Positions 36,103-45,170 of a DNA stretch of 64,000 nucleotides are shown one piece after another. Position 1 is the first letter of the stretch. Each line of letters opens with the position of its first letter. The notes beneath the pieces were generated by a model. It saw only the letters and a list, made by a program, of their open reading frames with translations. It did not search any database and was not told where the DNA came from. The stretch is taken from positions 944,501 through 1,008,500 of the forward strand of contig JACEUQ010000002.1 in the NCBI GenBank assembly GCA_024998815.1. Direction: 5' to 3'. This stretch comes from Opitutus sp. GTDB taxonomy: Bacteria; Verrucomicrobiota; Verrucomicrobiia; Opitutales; Opitutaceae. The translations under genes and the position numbers were made by a program.

Positions 36103-36407
36103 GGTCCGACACCATCGTTCATGGCCACGCTTTTTCCCATGGGCCCGACGCCCCATTTATCTCTACGGCCTTCTCCGGGCCAACTAGTCAGAGGCCAAAC
36201 TCCAGGGATGGTTTCACCATCTTCAAGTAGCACTACACGTAAAACCCGCCAATCATTTTCTGCAATTTTGCCCCAGCGGCGAATGCGACCATCGGACTGA
36301 ATTTGTTCCCGCTCGGGAAGTTGGATCACCCGAAGTATCCATTCGTCCTTGATCAAAATCCGGTCTGGCCGGTTTCGGGTATAGAGAAAGTATTGCGTGG
36401 TCTTCAT

Positions 36408-36838
36408 TCTGATGAAAGCAATTCAAACGGACGACTAAAAAAGGGGTCGGGACGTTACATGGATACATTAAAGTGAAAGGCATTCGGCGTAACGTTCAAC
36501 ATCCAACATTGAATATCCAACGCTCCCATATGAGCTCTTAGCTCCCAGCTGATTGTTGCCCACGAAAAGCCACGAAATCACACGAATGGCAAAACAGAAA
36601 AAGGGGTCGGGACGTTACATGGATACATGAACCAGGAAAACACTCGATCAAACGCTCAACATTCAACGTTCTCGTATGAGCTAAGAGCTCCCAGCTGGCT
36701 ATTGCCCACGAAATGAAAGGCGGATTCGATCCATTTTAACCACTAATGGGCACTGATTAGCACTAATGACGGAAACAAACCACTCACTACGCACTACTGT
36801 ATTATTGCCCTCGGAACACACGGATTACTCGGAAGAGT
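36408..36838. repeat. Dispersed short repeats
   Basis: Two GGGGTCGGG motifs (36437, 36598), CATCCAACATT strings, AGCT heptads, CACGAAA triads and a CACGGATTACTCGGAAGA triad. No gene. Confidence 0.65.
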
Positions 36839-37096
36839 CTAACGAACCCTATAAATCTCAAACACGAAAACCCGGCGAACTGCATGATCTACATGATATA
36901 CGATAACGTGACTGGAAATGAATAAGTGAAAAACTTCTTCACCCTCCGCATCAAAGCCGATAAATGATGGCTCCGTGAATGGATTATGCCCCAAACGATC
37001 CAATGCACGTTCAATCACCACCCGACGTCCTCGCGGTAAACGTCGAAGGAAGCCGTAAGGCTCAGCATCCAACATCCAGCGATATTCGAGGCTCAT
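36839..37096 (-). CDS. RelE/ParE-type toxin
   Basis: An 85-residue toxin: PYGFLRRLPRGRRVVIERAL, then EVFHLFISSHVIVYHVDHAV and VFVFEIYRVR, the strand pattern of RelE-like toxins. It overlaps its upstream antitoxin by 4 nt. Confidence 0.8.
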   Translation of the reverse strand: MSLEYRWMLDAEPYGFLRRLPRGRRVVIERALDRLGHNPFTEPSFIGFDAEGEEVFHLFISSHVIVYHVDHAVRRVFVFEIYRVR

Positions 37097-37305
37097 TTAA
37101 TAACGGATGTAACGCCTGCTGTACGGCGTTTAAATTGATTAGCCGTCACCCCCATTCCTGCCTGCAGTTTACGTCGTTTTTTTACGATCTCGGATTTCCA
37201 TTCCGGGGAACTAGCCCTTTCATTTACAAATAGATAAGCACGTAACCATTGACGCTCTTTAGCACTCAGACTATCGGCAGTTTTCTTAAGTTCGCTGATC
37301 GACAT
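37093..37305 (-). CDS. Putative antitoxin of RelE-type toxin
   Basis: A 70-residue, mostly helical protein (MSISELKKTADSLSAKERQW). A central RASSPEWKSEIVKKRRKLQ precedes a basic tail. No named family recognised. The 4-nt overlap with the toxin supports pairing. A GGGGTCGGG motif begins 48 bp upstream of its start. Confidence 0.65.
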   Translation of the reverse strand: MSISELKKTADSLSAKERQWLRAYLFVNERASSPEWKSEIVKKRRKLQAGMGVTANQFKRRTAGVTSVIK

Positions 37306-38132
37306 AATGGTACGATTTTCGGGTTTCTGGTATAATTTACGAGCAGGCCACTAAAAAAGGGGTCGGGACGTTACATGGATACATTAACGCAAAGGCATTC
37401 GGATCAACGTTCAACATCCAACATTGAACATCCAACGCTCAAACGGTCAGGCCTAAGAGATCAGGCCTCAACTTATTGAATTTCAACGGAGGTCAGGCGT
37501 AATGGGTCTGGCCTGAATGGCACTTGGTTAAGGGGTATTATCGTCAGACCTGGTTAGATCGCCCCTTCAGGGCTTGTGCACTTTACCTCATGATTCCTAG
37601 GGCGTTGCCCTAGGCTGGGGTAGAGTGCCCCGTTGGGGCGGTCGGGCCTAACTCAGTGCCATTCGGGTCGGGGCGTTGTTTGTTGATTTTAAATGAATCG
37701 ACCCAGCTTCGCCCCGTCACGTCCCACTCATTTCGGTGGCGTGGAGGAGGTTTGTGGTGGGTAGAAGGTGGAGTTCAAGGAAAAATGAACCGGCGATACA
37801 GGAAAGTCACAAACCGGGGATTTTTGCCCACGAAAGGCACCAAATGACACGAAAGCTAAACCTGTCGAGCCGCAGCATTTTTCTCCCACGGAACACACGG
37901 AATACACGGAAGAATCGGATTATAGAGAGAGCGACCGAAAAGGAAGCGGGACGTTACAGGGATCCACTTTTGGCTAAGGCAGTCGGAGCAACGTTCAACA
38001 TCCAACATTCAACATTTAACGTCCACATATGAGCTAAGAGCTGATAGCTATTAGCTCCTAGCTCCTAGCTCCTAGCTCCCAGCTGAATATTGCCCACGAA
38101 AATCGCGACATGACCCGAACGGCGGTACGGCC
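37306..38132. repeat. Dispersed repeats incl. triple-hairpin element
   Basis: GGGGTCGGG motif (37353), a triple-hairpin block with CCTAGGGCGTTGCCCTAGG at 37595-37613, CAGCTTCGCCCCGTCAC, CACGAAA and CACGGAA triads and AGCT heptads (38028-38085). No gene. Confidence 0.7.
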
Positions 38133-38384
38133 CTATACCAGCACGCGAACTTTGGCATGGAGGTACTCAGGTGCGAAATCAGCCCCATTCGGCCATTCGA
38201 TAGTTTCTGTATCCGGATTTAGGTAAACTTTACAAAAAAAGTTTTTATCGGTCAACGGCATGAAAATTTCTCCGTTTAACTCACCCCGTAAATCTAGCTC
38301 ACCCGTGACTCCATCGTTGAAAGTGAGTTCAAGTATATAATCACGCAGATAGGATACTTTAGTCACATGTAGGAATTTATTCAT
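38133..38384 (-). CDS. DUF2442 protein
   Basis: An 83-residue DUF2442 protein (VTKVSYLRDYILELTFNDGV, then EWPNGADFAPEYLHAKV). It follows a DUF4160 gene after 2 nt, the usual putative TA-like pair. Confidence 0.85.
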   Translation of the reverse strand: MNKFLHVTKVSYLRDYILELTFNDGVTGELDLRGELNGEIFMPLTDKNFFCKVYLNPDTETIEWPNGADFAPEYLHAKVRVLV

Positions 38385-38386
38385 GA

Positions 38387-38644
38387 TTAGGGTAATGGTT
38401 CAATTTTATTTAAAGGAGCGAGTGCCTTAACCCGGCTCCAGTTCTCAAAGAGTTCGGTTCTATGCAAGTCCATCCACTCAAAAATCAACTGTAATGCTCT
38501 TCTAGGCATCTCGCCAGTCACCCGACCTGATTCAAGCTCGATACTCACTTCGAAACCTTGATACCGTGCATGGAAATGCGCCGGATCATGTTCCCGGTAG
38601 TTCATGTAAATGACTAAACCATAAAATCGAGAAAGTTCAGGAAT
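38387..38644 (-). CDS. DUF4160 protein, apparent ATT start
   Basis: A DUF4160 protein. The usual family N-terminus is readable as PELSRFYGLVIYMNYREHDP, but the codon expected to be ATG is ATT at 38644-38642. The first ATG is at 38605 (MNYREHDPAHFHARYQGFE), which would remove about 13 residues of the conserved N-terminus. Either ATT is used, as in a few known bacterial genes, or the gene is shortened or damaged. The remainder is normal. Confidence 0.75.
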   Translation of the reverse strand: MPELSRFYGLVIYMNYREHDPAHFHARYQGFEVSIELESGRVTGEMPRRALQLIFEWMDLHRTELFENWSRVKALAPLNKIEPLP

Positions 38645-40197
38645 GGCTGGATTATATTAAAAAAGACAAAAAAATATTATCTGCCCACGAAAGTCACGAA
38701 ATGACGCGAAAAACGGAGGAGTTGCCCACGGAACACACGGAATACACGGAAGAATTAAGTTGCCCAAGCCACTTAAAAAGGGGGCGGGGCGTTACATGGA
38801 CACATTGGATGCAAAGGCATTCAGCGTAACGTCCAACATTGAAAATCCAACGTTCCAATATTAGCTCTTAGCTCCCAGCTGATTGTTTCCCACGAATGAC
38901 ACGTAATCACAGGAAAGGTGGAGATCGATCCCGGAAACCAAAATCAATGAACTCCGATTGCGCTAAAGTCGCAATTTTAAGCTAATACTAAATGGGATTT
39001 TTCGATTTCGGCTTGGAAAGCTGCGGACACTAAAAAAGGGGTCGGGACGTTACATGGATACATGAATGAGGAAGACACCCGATCAAACGCTCAACATCCA
39101 ACATCCAACATCCAACATTCAACATCCAACGCTCAAGCGGTCAGGCCTAAGGGGTCAGGCCTCAACTTATTGAATTTCAACCGAGGTCAGGCGTAATGGG
39201 TCAGTCCTGAATGGCACTTAGTTAAGGGGTATTATCGGCAGACCTGGTTAGATCGCCCCTTCAGGGCTTGTGCACTTTACCTCATGATTCCTAGGGTGTT
39301 GCCCTAGGTTGTGGTAGAGTGCCCCCTTTGGGGCGGTCGGGCCTAACTCAGTGCCATTCGGGTCGGGGCGTTGTTTGTTGATTTTAAATGAATCGACCCA
39401 GCTTCGCCCCGTCACGTCCCACTCATTTCGGTGGTGTGGAGGAGGGTTGTGGAGGATGAACGGCTGAGTTCAAGGAAAAATGAACCGGCGTTTCAGGAAA
39501 GTCACAAACCAGGGATTTTTGCCCACGAAAGGCACGAAATGACACGAAAGCTAAACCTGTCGAGCCGCAGCATTTTTCTCCCACGGAACACACGGAATAC
39601 ACGGAAGATTCGGAAATTAAGGAGGCTCTAATCCGACTACCCGCTACTCACTACTCGATACTCGCTACTATTTTACTCCCGTAAGTCATGAACTAACACG
39701 AAAGGCCGAGGATTTGTCCACGGAACACACGGAATACACGGAAGAATTGGAGCAACATGCAAAAAACCATACTAACTCAAATGAGCTCATAGCTCATAGC
39801 TCCTAGCTGTTAGCTCTTAGCTCCCAGCTGATTGTTGCCCACGAAAGGTACGAAATGACACGAAAGCTACGCCTTAACTACACATCTCTGCTGCCGCAAT
39901 AAAATGACCGTCTTAGGCAAGTTAGGAGGCAAGGAGTTCCTCAAAGCTAAAATCCCGAATCGAAGCGGATGTCTTGGCATGCTCAATGGTCATGCTGACC
40001 AAACGTCCCGAGGCATCGAGGTCCACAAAGACGAAAGGACACGAAAAAGCGGAGGGGATAGGAGGGGTCACAAAAGGGGTCGGGGCGTTACATGGATACA
40101 TCAGCGGCAAAGAGATAACCCAAAGAAAATAAACCCAAAGTGGTCTGGGGGAATGGCGCTTAGTTAAGGTGGGGGTATCGTCAGACCAGGTTAGCTC
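38645..40197. repeat. Repeat field with DUF2283 remnant
   Basis: Three GGGGTCGGG motifs (38775, 39032, 40072), a triple-hairpin block (about 39250-39350), CACGAAA and CACGGAA triads, AGCT heptads (39780-39830) and CTACTCACTACTCG repeats (39640-39670). The only coding trace is the DUF2283 remnant at 39922-40032. Confidence 0.7.
39922..40032 (-). pseudogene. DUF2283 remnant
   Basis: The last 37 codons of the DUF2283 gene at 34137-34337 (FVDLDASGRLVSMTIEHAKT ... SFEELLAS), cut where CACGAAA-type repeat sequence begins. Upstream DNA (39840-39920) is also duplicated from 34060-34136. The frame is continuous with the MYPCNAPTPF leader of the motif at 40072. Confidence 0.75.
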
Positions 40198-42107
40198 GAG
40201 CCTCCTCGAAAAGGTTTTTGGTTTTTTCTAGTAAAAACAACTTATGTGATTTAAGTTTACTGTAAAAGTGCCGTATTATACTGCATGAAAACAGGAAACA
40301 AAATAAGTAGCGGCGTTAAATTATCAAGTAACGAATCGATCGTTTATCCCTCCGGCGACTTCTTTTCAACCCCGGCGCGCAGTGATTTTGGTGATTTCTT
40401 ACTGCAATTACAGCGCTTTTGGCGGTCCCACCCCGAAATCGAAGTGGCCATGACCGCCGATCTCGACGCCCACGCCATGGCGGAAAAGCGCGAACGGCGG
40501 AAGGACCGGGAGTTCGAACTGGCGCAGACCGAGGCGTTGTTCGCCGTGCCGGCGTCAGGCACGGCGGAAAAAACGCAAGCCGAGTTCCTCGCCGCAGGGC
40601 GTCCGCGCACCCCCGCTGTTGTGGTTTTTATCACGGCCATGGCCACCGGTTACTTGGGGTCGCAATACAGTGCCTGCCCCCGGATGGTGCTGCTTGAATC
40701 GGCATCGTTGCGCACCTTGCTCGATGATTTGGGGTACACGCTGCCTGCACCTAATACCGTTGGCCCCCTGATAAATCGCCTGAGTGAGAGTACTCTCGCC
40801 CTGATCCACCGGGCCCAATTGGCCGATATTTTGGCCGAAGGGCTCGATTCGTTTACCGATATCACCCTGGACAGCACGGCGATCAAGGCATCCAGTTGCT
40901 GGCCAACAGACTCCGGTATCATTTACCGCCTCTTTGAGCGAGCCTACCGCATGGGCGGCAAGCTCGACCAGGTCGGGCTTAACTCGCTGCAGGATGGCTT
41001 CAAAGACCACTGGCTGGAGGAGTTGCGAAAGAGCGCCCGCGCCATCGCCCTGCTGGGTGGTGGTCCCCGCCGAGCCCAAAAACTCCGGCTGCTCTACGAC
41101 CAGTTTTACCAAATCGCCTGCAAGTTGGGCGGCAAGTTGCTCACCCAAGTAGAAGCCGCAGAGGCCGAAGCAAATGTTAAACTGGCCAAGCTGCGGCCCT
41201 CCAAGCGCCGGATCGCGGAAGACCTACTGGACTGCATCCACGGGGACGTGGTCGCGGTGATTACGACGATCCAGCAAAGCATTGCGCGGGTGCATGATGG
41301 GGTGAAGACCAAGTCGAGGGAAAGGGTCCTCAGCCTGGCCGATCGCAGTGCTGCTTTTATTGAAAAAGGCGGGCGGGAACCGGTGATTGGCTACAAGCCG
41401 CAATTGGCCCGCAGCCGCGGCGGTTTTGTCACCGCGCTGATTCTCGACGCGGGCAACGTGGCTGATTGCAAGCAACTGGTGCCCCTGCTGATCCAGAATA
41501 TCGCCAACACGGGCCTGGTGCCGGCGAGCGCGAACGTCGACGACGGCTACTCCAGCGCCGAAGGGCTGGCGCAGGCATACGAGCTGAAGGTGGCCAAGGT
41601 GAGCATCTCCGGCGCCAAGGGGCGCGCCTTGCTCGGCGAGGAACTGTGGAACCACCAGGATTATATCACGCTTCGCGCCGAGCGCAGCGCGATCGAGTCG
41701 CTGATGTTTACGCTCAAGTTCAACCACGGGTTCGGCCGGCCGGGTCGTCGCGGGTTGGCGGCGGTGCGCAGCGAACTGACCCTGAAGATCCTCGCGCACA
41801 ACTTTGACCGGATGATTTTGGTGCGCGCCAGAAGGTCTCAGGAAAAGCCGCTGCCCTTGGCGGCCTGAGTCGCTTCGCTCGTCGCGGCTAACCCAAATCG
41901 GTTCAATTAGTTCGGTGTAAAAGCCCCGGAGCGAACCGCCGTGGACTTCGCCGTTGGAAAAGCGACCTTAGTGATGGGGCCGGGGCTGTTTTTAGGCCGC
42001 CGCCCCTTCGTGAACACGTAAATCGAGTCCGTTCAGGGCTGTTTGCGCCCCCAGTGGCCGGCCGGGGCGGGAATACGCCCGTTGCGAAAGGCTTTTCGAG
42101 GAGGCTC
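40198..42107 (+). mobile_element. Insertion sequence IS-b, copy 2
   Basis: A 1,910-bp element with ends GAGCCTCCTCGAAAAG / CTTTTCGAGGAGGCTC, inverted relative to copy 1. Flanked by the 6-bp duplication TAGCTC (40192-40197 and 42108-42113). It interrupts a triple-hairpin repeat: GGTTAGCTC / GCCCCTTCAG are the halves. Confidence 0.92.
40285..41868 (+). CDS. IS-b transposase (DDE type), second copy
   Basis: 527 residues, nearly identical to the gene at 31298-32881. Differences cluster in the first 80 residues (LQLQRF for LELKRF, RKDREFELAQ for RKNREFDLAQ) and near residue 240; the second half is almost unchanged. Intact, so either copy could be active. Confidence 0.85.
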   Translation: MKTGNKISSGVKLSSNESIVYPSGDFFSTPARSDFGDFLLQLQRFWRSHPEIEVAMTADLDAHAMAEKRERRKDREFELAQTEALFAVPASGTAEKTQAEFLAAGRPRTPAVVVFITAMATGYLGSQYSACPRMVLLESASLRTLLDDLGYTLPAPNTVGPLINRLSESTLALIHRAQLADILAEGLDSFTDITLDSTAIKASSCWPTDSGIIYRLFERAYRMGGKLDQVGLNSLQDGFKDHWLEELRKSARAIALLGGGPRRAQKLRLLYDQFYQIACKLGGKLLTQVEAAEAEANVKLAKLRPSKRRIAEDLLDCIHGDVVAVITTIQQSIARVHDGVKTKSRERVLSLADRSAAFIEKGGREPVIGYKPQLARSRGGFVTALILDAGNVADCKQLVPLLIQNIANTGLVPASANVDDGYSSAEGLAQAYELKVAKVSISGAKGRALLGEELWNHQDYITLRAERSAIESLMFTLKFNHGFGRPGRRGLAAVRSELTLKILAHNFDRMILVRARRSQEKPLPLAA

Positions 42108-42305
42108 TAGCTCGCCCCTTCAGAGATAATTCGAACGGGGTTAGGCCTTCAGTATTCGAATAATTAGATAGTACAATGGCCTATGTGGTCGTGTCGTTGT
42201 TTGTTGATTTAAACGAACAGACCCAGCTTCGCCCCGTCACTTCCCGAAGCGGGAAGGATTAATCAAAAATGTGAACCCGACTGACTATAGATACTAACCG
42301 AACCA

Positions 42306-42854
42306 CTAGCCGATGAGTTTGCCCATCAGCGGTAATACCAATTCGGCTCGTTGGTGCCAGGTCTTGAGCTTTTCTAGGCGATTATTAATTAAACTGAGTT
42401 CAGCGGGGCTCGGCGCGGGGTGCTCAGCCATCTTAAAATCATGCAAACTGATTTTTTGCGTGCGGTCGGTCCATTCGGAGAGTTGCGGGGTGATGCGCTC
42501 ACGGATAAAGCCGCCCACCAGGGCGCGGAGTTCAACCACGGGGACAAAACATTCGCGGCGGTCGTTAGCGTCGGGGCAGGGTTGAATGGCACCAATCGTG
42601 CGCAAAAAGCGCAGGCCTTGGCTAACCGAACCTTTGCTAATACCTAGGCGAGCGACGATGTCTTGCTGAGCCAGGGGTTGGGGCGAGGCAAAGAGTAGGC
42701 CGTAAATTTCACCGAGGGAGCGGGGAAGGCCGAGGGTTTGCGTCATTTGCACAAACACGGCGATCAATTCGCGTTCGCCGGTGGTGAGGCGATTGAGTTC
42801 AATCGGCGCCACCGGGGGGCTATCTAGTGCGGGTTGTGACATCGTGGCGGCCAT
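42306..42854 (-). CDS. GbsR/MarR-type transcription regulator
   Basis: About 182 residues from the ATG at 42854. A winged helix-turn-helix is visible: IYGLLFASPQPLAQQDIVAR, LGISKGSVSQGLRFLRTIGA and the wing, followed by a helical C-terminal part. SKGSVSQGLRFLRTIG is typical of GbsR-like regulators, which respond to small molecules such as betaine precursors; the ligand here is unknown. The frame is open upstream to 42995 but that part reads through CACGAAA repeat, so I leave it out. Confidence 0.75.
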   Translation of the reverse strand: MAATMSQPALDSPPVAPIELNRLTTGERELIAVFVQMTQTLGLPRSLGEIYGLLFASPQPLAQQDIVARLGISKGSVSQGLRFLRTIGAIQPCPDANDRRECFVPVVELRALVGGFIRERITPQLSEWTDRTQKISLHDFKMAEHPAPSPAELSLINNRLEKLKTWHQRAELVLPLMGKLIG

Positions 42855-42997
42855 GGGGGCAAGCAGAGGGGAACCCTCCGCTGAGTTCAAATTAATTTGA
42901 ATTAGGAACGCGTATTTGACGTAGGCGCGAAGGTGAGGTGCGGCGTTTGGGCTGCGAAAGACACGAAATGACACGAAACCAATGCAGCGATCCATTT

Positions 42998-43164
42998 AAC
43001 CCGAACGCCTGAGTTGGTCGGCGCGATCTGGTGCAACCTGCTGGGCATCTGACCGTTCATTCACCCACTCGAAGCGCTATTTAGTGCACCTCGGGGATTC
43101 ACTCACGATCATCTGCTCCAGCATCTTGCGCCAACTCATCGCCGCCAACTCAGGAGTTCGGGTT
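42998..43164. mobile_element. 167-bp MITE-like element, copy 1
   Basis: Begins AACCCGAACGCCTGAGTTGG and ends with its inverted repeat, one mismatch in 20. No coding capacity. Sequence nearly identical to 43646-43812. Confidence 0.75.
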
Positions 43165-43645
43165 TAACCGCGAAGGCTCGCAAAGGCACGCGAAGAACAA
43201 CGCAAACCATTGTTTTTCAATTAACTTCATTCACTTCGCGGGTTCTTCGATAGTTCCGGTGGGCGAAAAATCGAACTGACGGACATTCGGAGGGGTATCA
43301 CAGAGCCGAGCCGGAGCCCAGACACAGAGCACACAGAGTTCGATCCGCAGCAGCGATTTAAGGGTTCTTCGTCGTTTCCGGTGGGTAAGCCGCAACCCAT
43401 TGGCCACGAAAACCACAAAATGACACAAAAAGATCTCTAACCACGCCCACACCTTCAGGGTTAAAAAAACGGATGATTTAGCCGCAAAAAATCGCAGAAG
43501 TCGCAAAAAACAGTCTTCGATCGAAAGAACTCCGGTTTTTGCGCCGTTTGCGTCTCTTTGCGGCCACCCTCCGTCTTCCGCGTAGGGTGGGTGTTGCCTC
43601 CTCGGCTTTTCGGACCCTTGCGAGGGATTGGTGGTCTTTGCATTA

Positions 43646-43812
43646 AACCCGAACGCCTGAGTTGGTCGGCGCGATCTGGTGCAACCTGCTGGGCATCTGA
43701 CCGTTCATTCACCCACTCGAAGCGCTATTTAGTGCACCTCGGGGATTCACTCACGATCATCTGCTCCAGCATCTTGCGCCAACTCATCGCCGCCAACTCA
43801 GGAGTTCGGGTT
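43646..43812. mobile_element. 167-bp MITE-like element, copy 2
   Basis: Same length and ends as the copy at 42998-43164. Both are bordered by TTAA-like sequence. No transposase with matching ends is in the window. Confidence 0.75.
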
Positions 43813-44384
43813 AAAATCCGACGGCACCCATTCTTAATGCGCACTTCGCTGCTCATCATTTAGCCACTGAAATTGCCGAAGAACCGATTTAAATATTGTA
43901 ATATCAAAACCAGGAAGGAGTAAGGAATCCAGTATAAAGGGAGTTTGCGTGCGCCAAAACCAACGAAGTCTATGGGGACTCCCTGTCTTTAAACTCGGTG
44001 TCGGCGCTTTGGCTCGGCTCTGTGATACACTCCGAAGGTCTGGTTTAATACCCCACAACCCACCGGAAACGTCGAGGAACCACTTCGCGAGTCTCTGGTT
44101 CGTCTTCGCGGTTAAACATCCGGTGACCTGGTTTCACGTTTACCGACCTACTGGAAGTGAATGGTATAATGCCCCCCCTTTAGCCGCGAAGGGACGAAGG
44201 AATTTGCCGGGGACGGCCAACGCTGCATCAATCGATTGTGCGAATCTGCGGAATGAGCTAAGCCTGAGAAAACGTCGAGGAACCTAGCTTTTTTTATTTG
44301 GCCTTGCAGGAAGCGCGACGCAGCCGGACGGTCTTCCGGTCTTGCCCATTGGACTTTGGTCCGTGGGCATTATTTACTCTAAAA

Positions 44385-45170
44385 ATGTCCACTCTCGTCT
44401 TCACCATCGCCAATCAGAAGGGCGGCGTCGGCAAAACCACCACCGCCGTCAACCTCGCGGCCGCTCTGGCCGAAAAGAAAATTCCCACCCTGCTCATCGA
44501 TCTCGATCCGCAGGCCAACGCCACCAGCGCGGTGGGAGTGGAAAAGAAGGCGGGGCGCAGCCTTTACGGTCCGCTCAGTGGCGAGGGTACCGCCCTGGCG
44601 ATGATCACCCCGACCGCCTACCCGAACCTATCGCTCATCCCGTCGGAGGAGGACCTGGCGGCGGCCGAAATCGAGTTGGCGCAGACCGAAAACTACTTGG
44701 CGCGTCTGCGCGACGTCATCGCACCGGTGAAAGCCTCGGGAAAATTCCGCGTCATCATCATCGACTGCCCGCCCGCCATGGGCGTGCTGTCCATGAACAG
44801 CCTGGCGGCAGCCGACTTTCTGCTCATCGCCCTGCAATGCGAATACATGGCGCTGGAGGGTCTCGGCCAAATCCTGCGCAACCTCGACCGTATTAAAAAC
44901 GCGGGGCTTAACAACAAATTGGAGCTGGGTGGAGTCGTGATGACGATGTTCGACACGCGCACCAATCTGTCGCGGCAGGTCGTCGAGGAGGTTAAAACCC
45001 ACCTTGCCGATAAGATTTTCAAGACGGTTATCCCGCGTACGGTGCGCCTGAGCGAAGCGCCCAGCTTCGGCAAAACCATCTTCGACTACGATCCGCTTTC
45101 GCCGGGCGCCACCGCGTACAAGAACCTTTCCAAGGAGCTCATCGCGCGCTTCGGCTTGAACGGGAAATAG
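44385..45170 (+). CDS. parA: ParA/Soj-family ATPase
   Basis: A 261-residue ParA-type ATPase starting MSTLVFTIANQKGGVGKTTT. The deviant Walker A is KGGVGKTT, Walker A' includes LIDLDPQANATSAVG and Walker B IIIDCPPAMG. No parB gene follows and no parS-like site is obvious; the next genes are ABC permeases. It could be the chromosomal Soj or an orphan ParA for positioning another cargo. The ATG at 44385 gives the canonical N-terminus; the upstream extension of the frame does not. Confidence 0.88.
   Translation: MSTLVFTIANQKGGVGKTTTAVNLAAALAEKKIPTLLIDLDPQANATSAVGVEKKAGRSLYGPLSGEGTALAMITPTAYPNLSLIPSEEDLAAAEIELAQTENYLARLRDVIAPVKASGKFRVIIIDCPPAMGVLSMNSLAAADFLLIALQCEYMALEGLGQILRNLDRIKNAGLNNKLELGGVVMTMFDTRTNLSRQVVEEVKTHLADKIFKTVIPRTVRLSEAPSFGKTIFDYDPLSPGATAYKNLSKELIARFGLNGK

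Larger units (their letters stand above)
34386..36205 (-). mobile_element. Insertion sequence IS-c (IS701/IS4-like), copy 1
   Basis: A 1,820-bp element with ends CTGGAGTTTGGCC / GGCCAAACTCCAG. It carries an AbrB-like gene and a transposase gene. It is flanked by a 17-bp direct duplication (34369-34385 and 36206-36222) whose core GATGGTTTCACCATC is a palindrome with a 3-nt loop. Copy 2 lies at 52938-54757. Confidence 0.92.
34334..36407 (-). pseudogene. DUF4258-like partner of DUF2283, split by IS-c
   Basis: The 5' part (36407 to 36206) encodes MKTTQYFLYTRNRPDRILIK to VVLLEDGETI. The 3' part (34369 to 34334) continues HNAFFDRGANL and stops in a TGA that overlaps the DUF2283 ATG. Joined, they give a 78-residue protein. 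IS-c (34386-36205) sits between them, flanked by a 17-bp duplication. The family name is tentative; the reconstruction is direct from the sequence. Confidence 0.75.
24240..40101 (+). repeat. Dispersed unidirectional GGGGTCGGG motif, 20 copies
   Basis: The core GGGGTCGGGACGTTACATGG, preceded by three to six A and followed by ATACA, begins near 24244, 24734, 25417, 25907, 26346, 26477, 26681, 29078, 29390, 30107 (short), 30128, 33210, 33339, 33663, 36437, 36598, 37353, 38775, 39032 and 40072. Some copies differ by one to three bases. All copies point the same way. On the complementary strand each reads ATGTATCCATGTAACGTCCC, i.e. a start codon and the leader MYPCNVPTPF. Confidence 0.85.
42855..44384. 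repeat. Repeat field with two MITE copies
   Basis: No gene. Holds two copies of a 167-bp inverted-repeat element (42998-43164 and 43646-43812), CGCGAAGG and GCCGCAAAA triads, and CAGAGCCGAG / CTCGGCTCTGTG words. The parA-like gene starts directly at its right edge. Confidence 0.7.

Noticed and set aside
29390-40101. Integron with attC sites
   Set aside because: The GGGGTCGGG motif lacks the GTTRRRY/RYYYAAC core and paired inverted boxes, and no integrase is present.
42855-42995. N-terminal extension of the GbsR-like regulator
   Set aside because: It translates CACGAAA-type repeat DNA and is not part of the winged-helix family.
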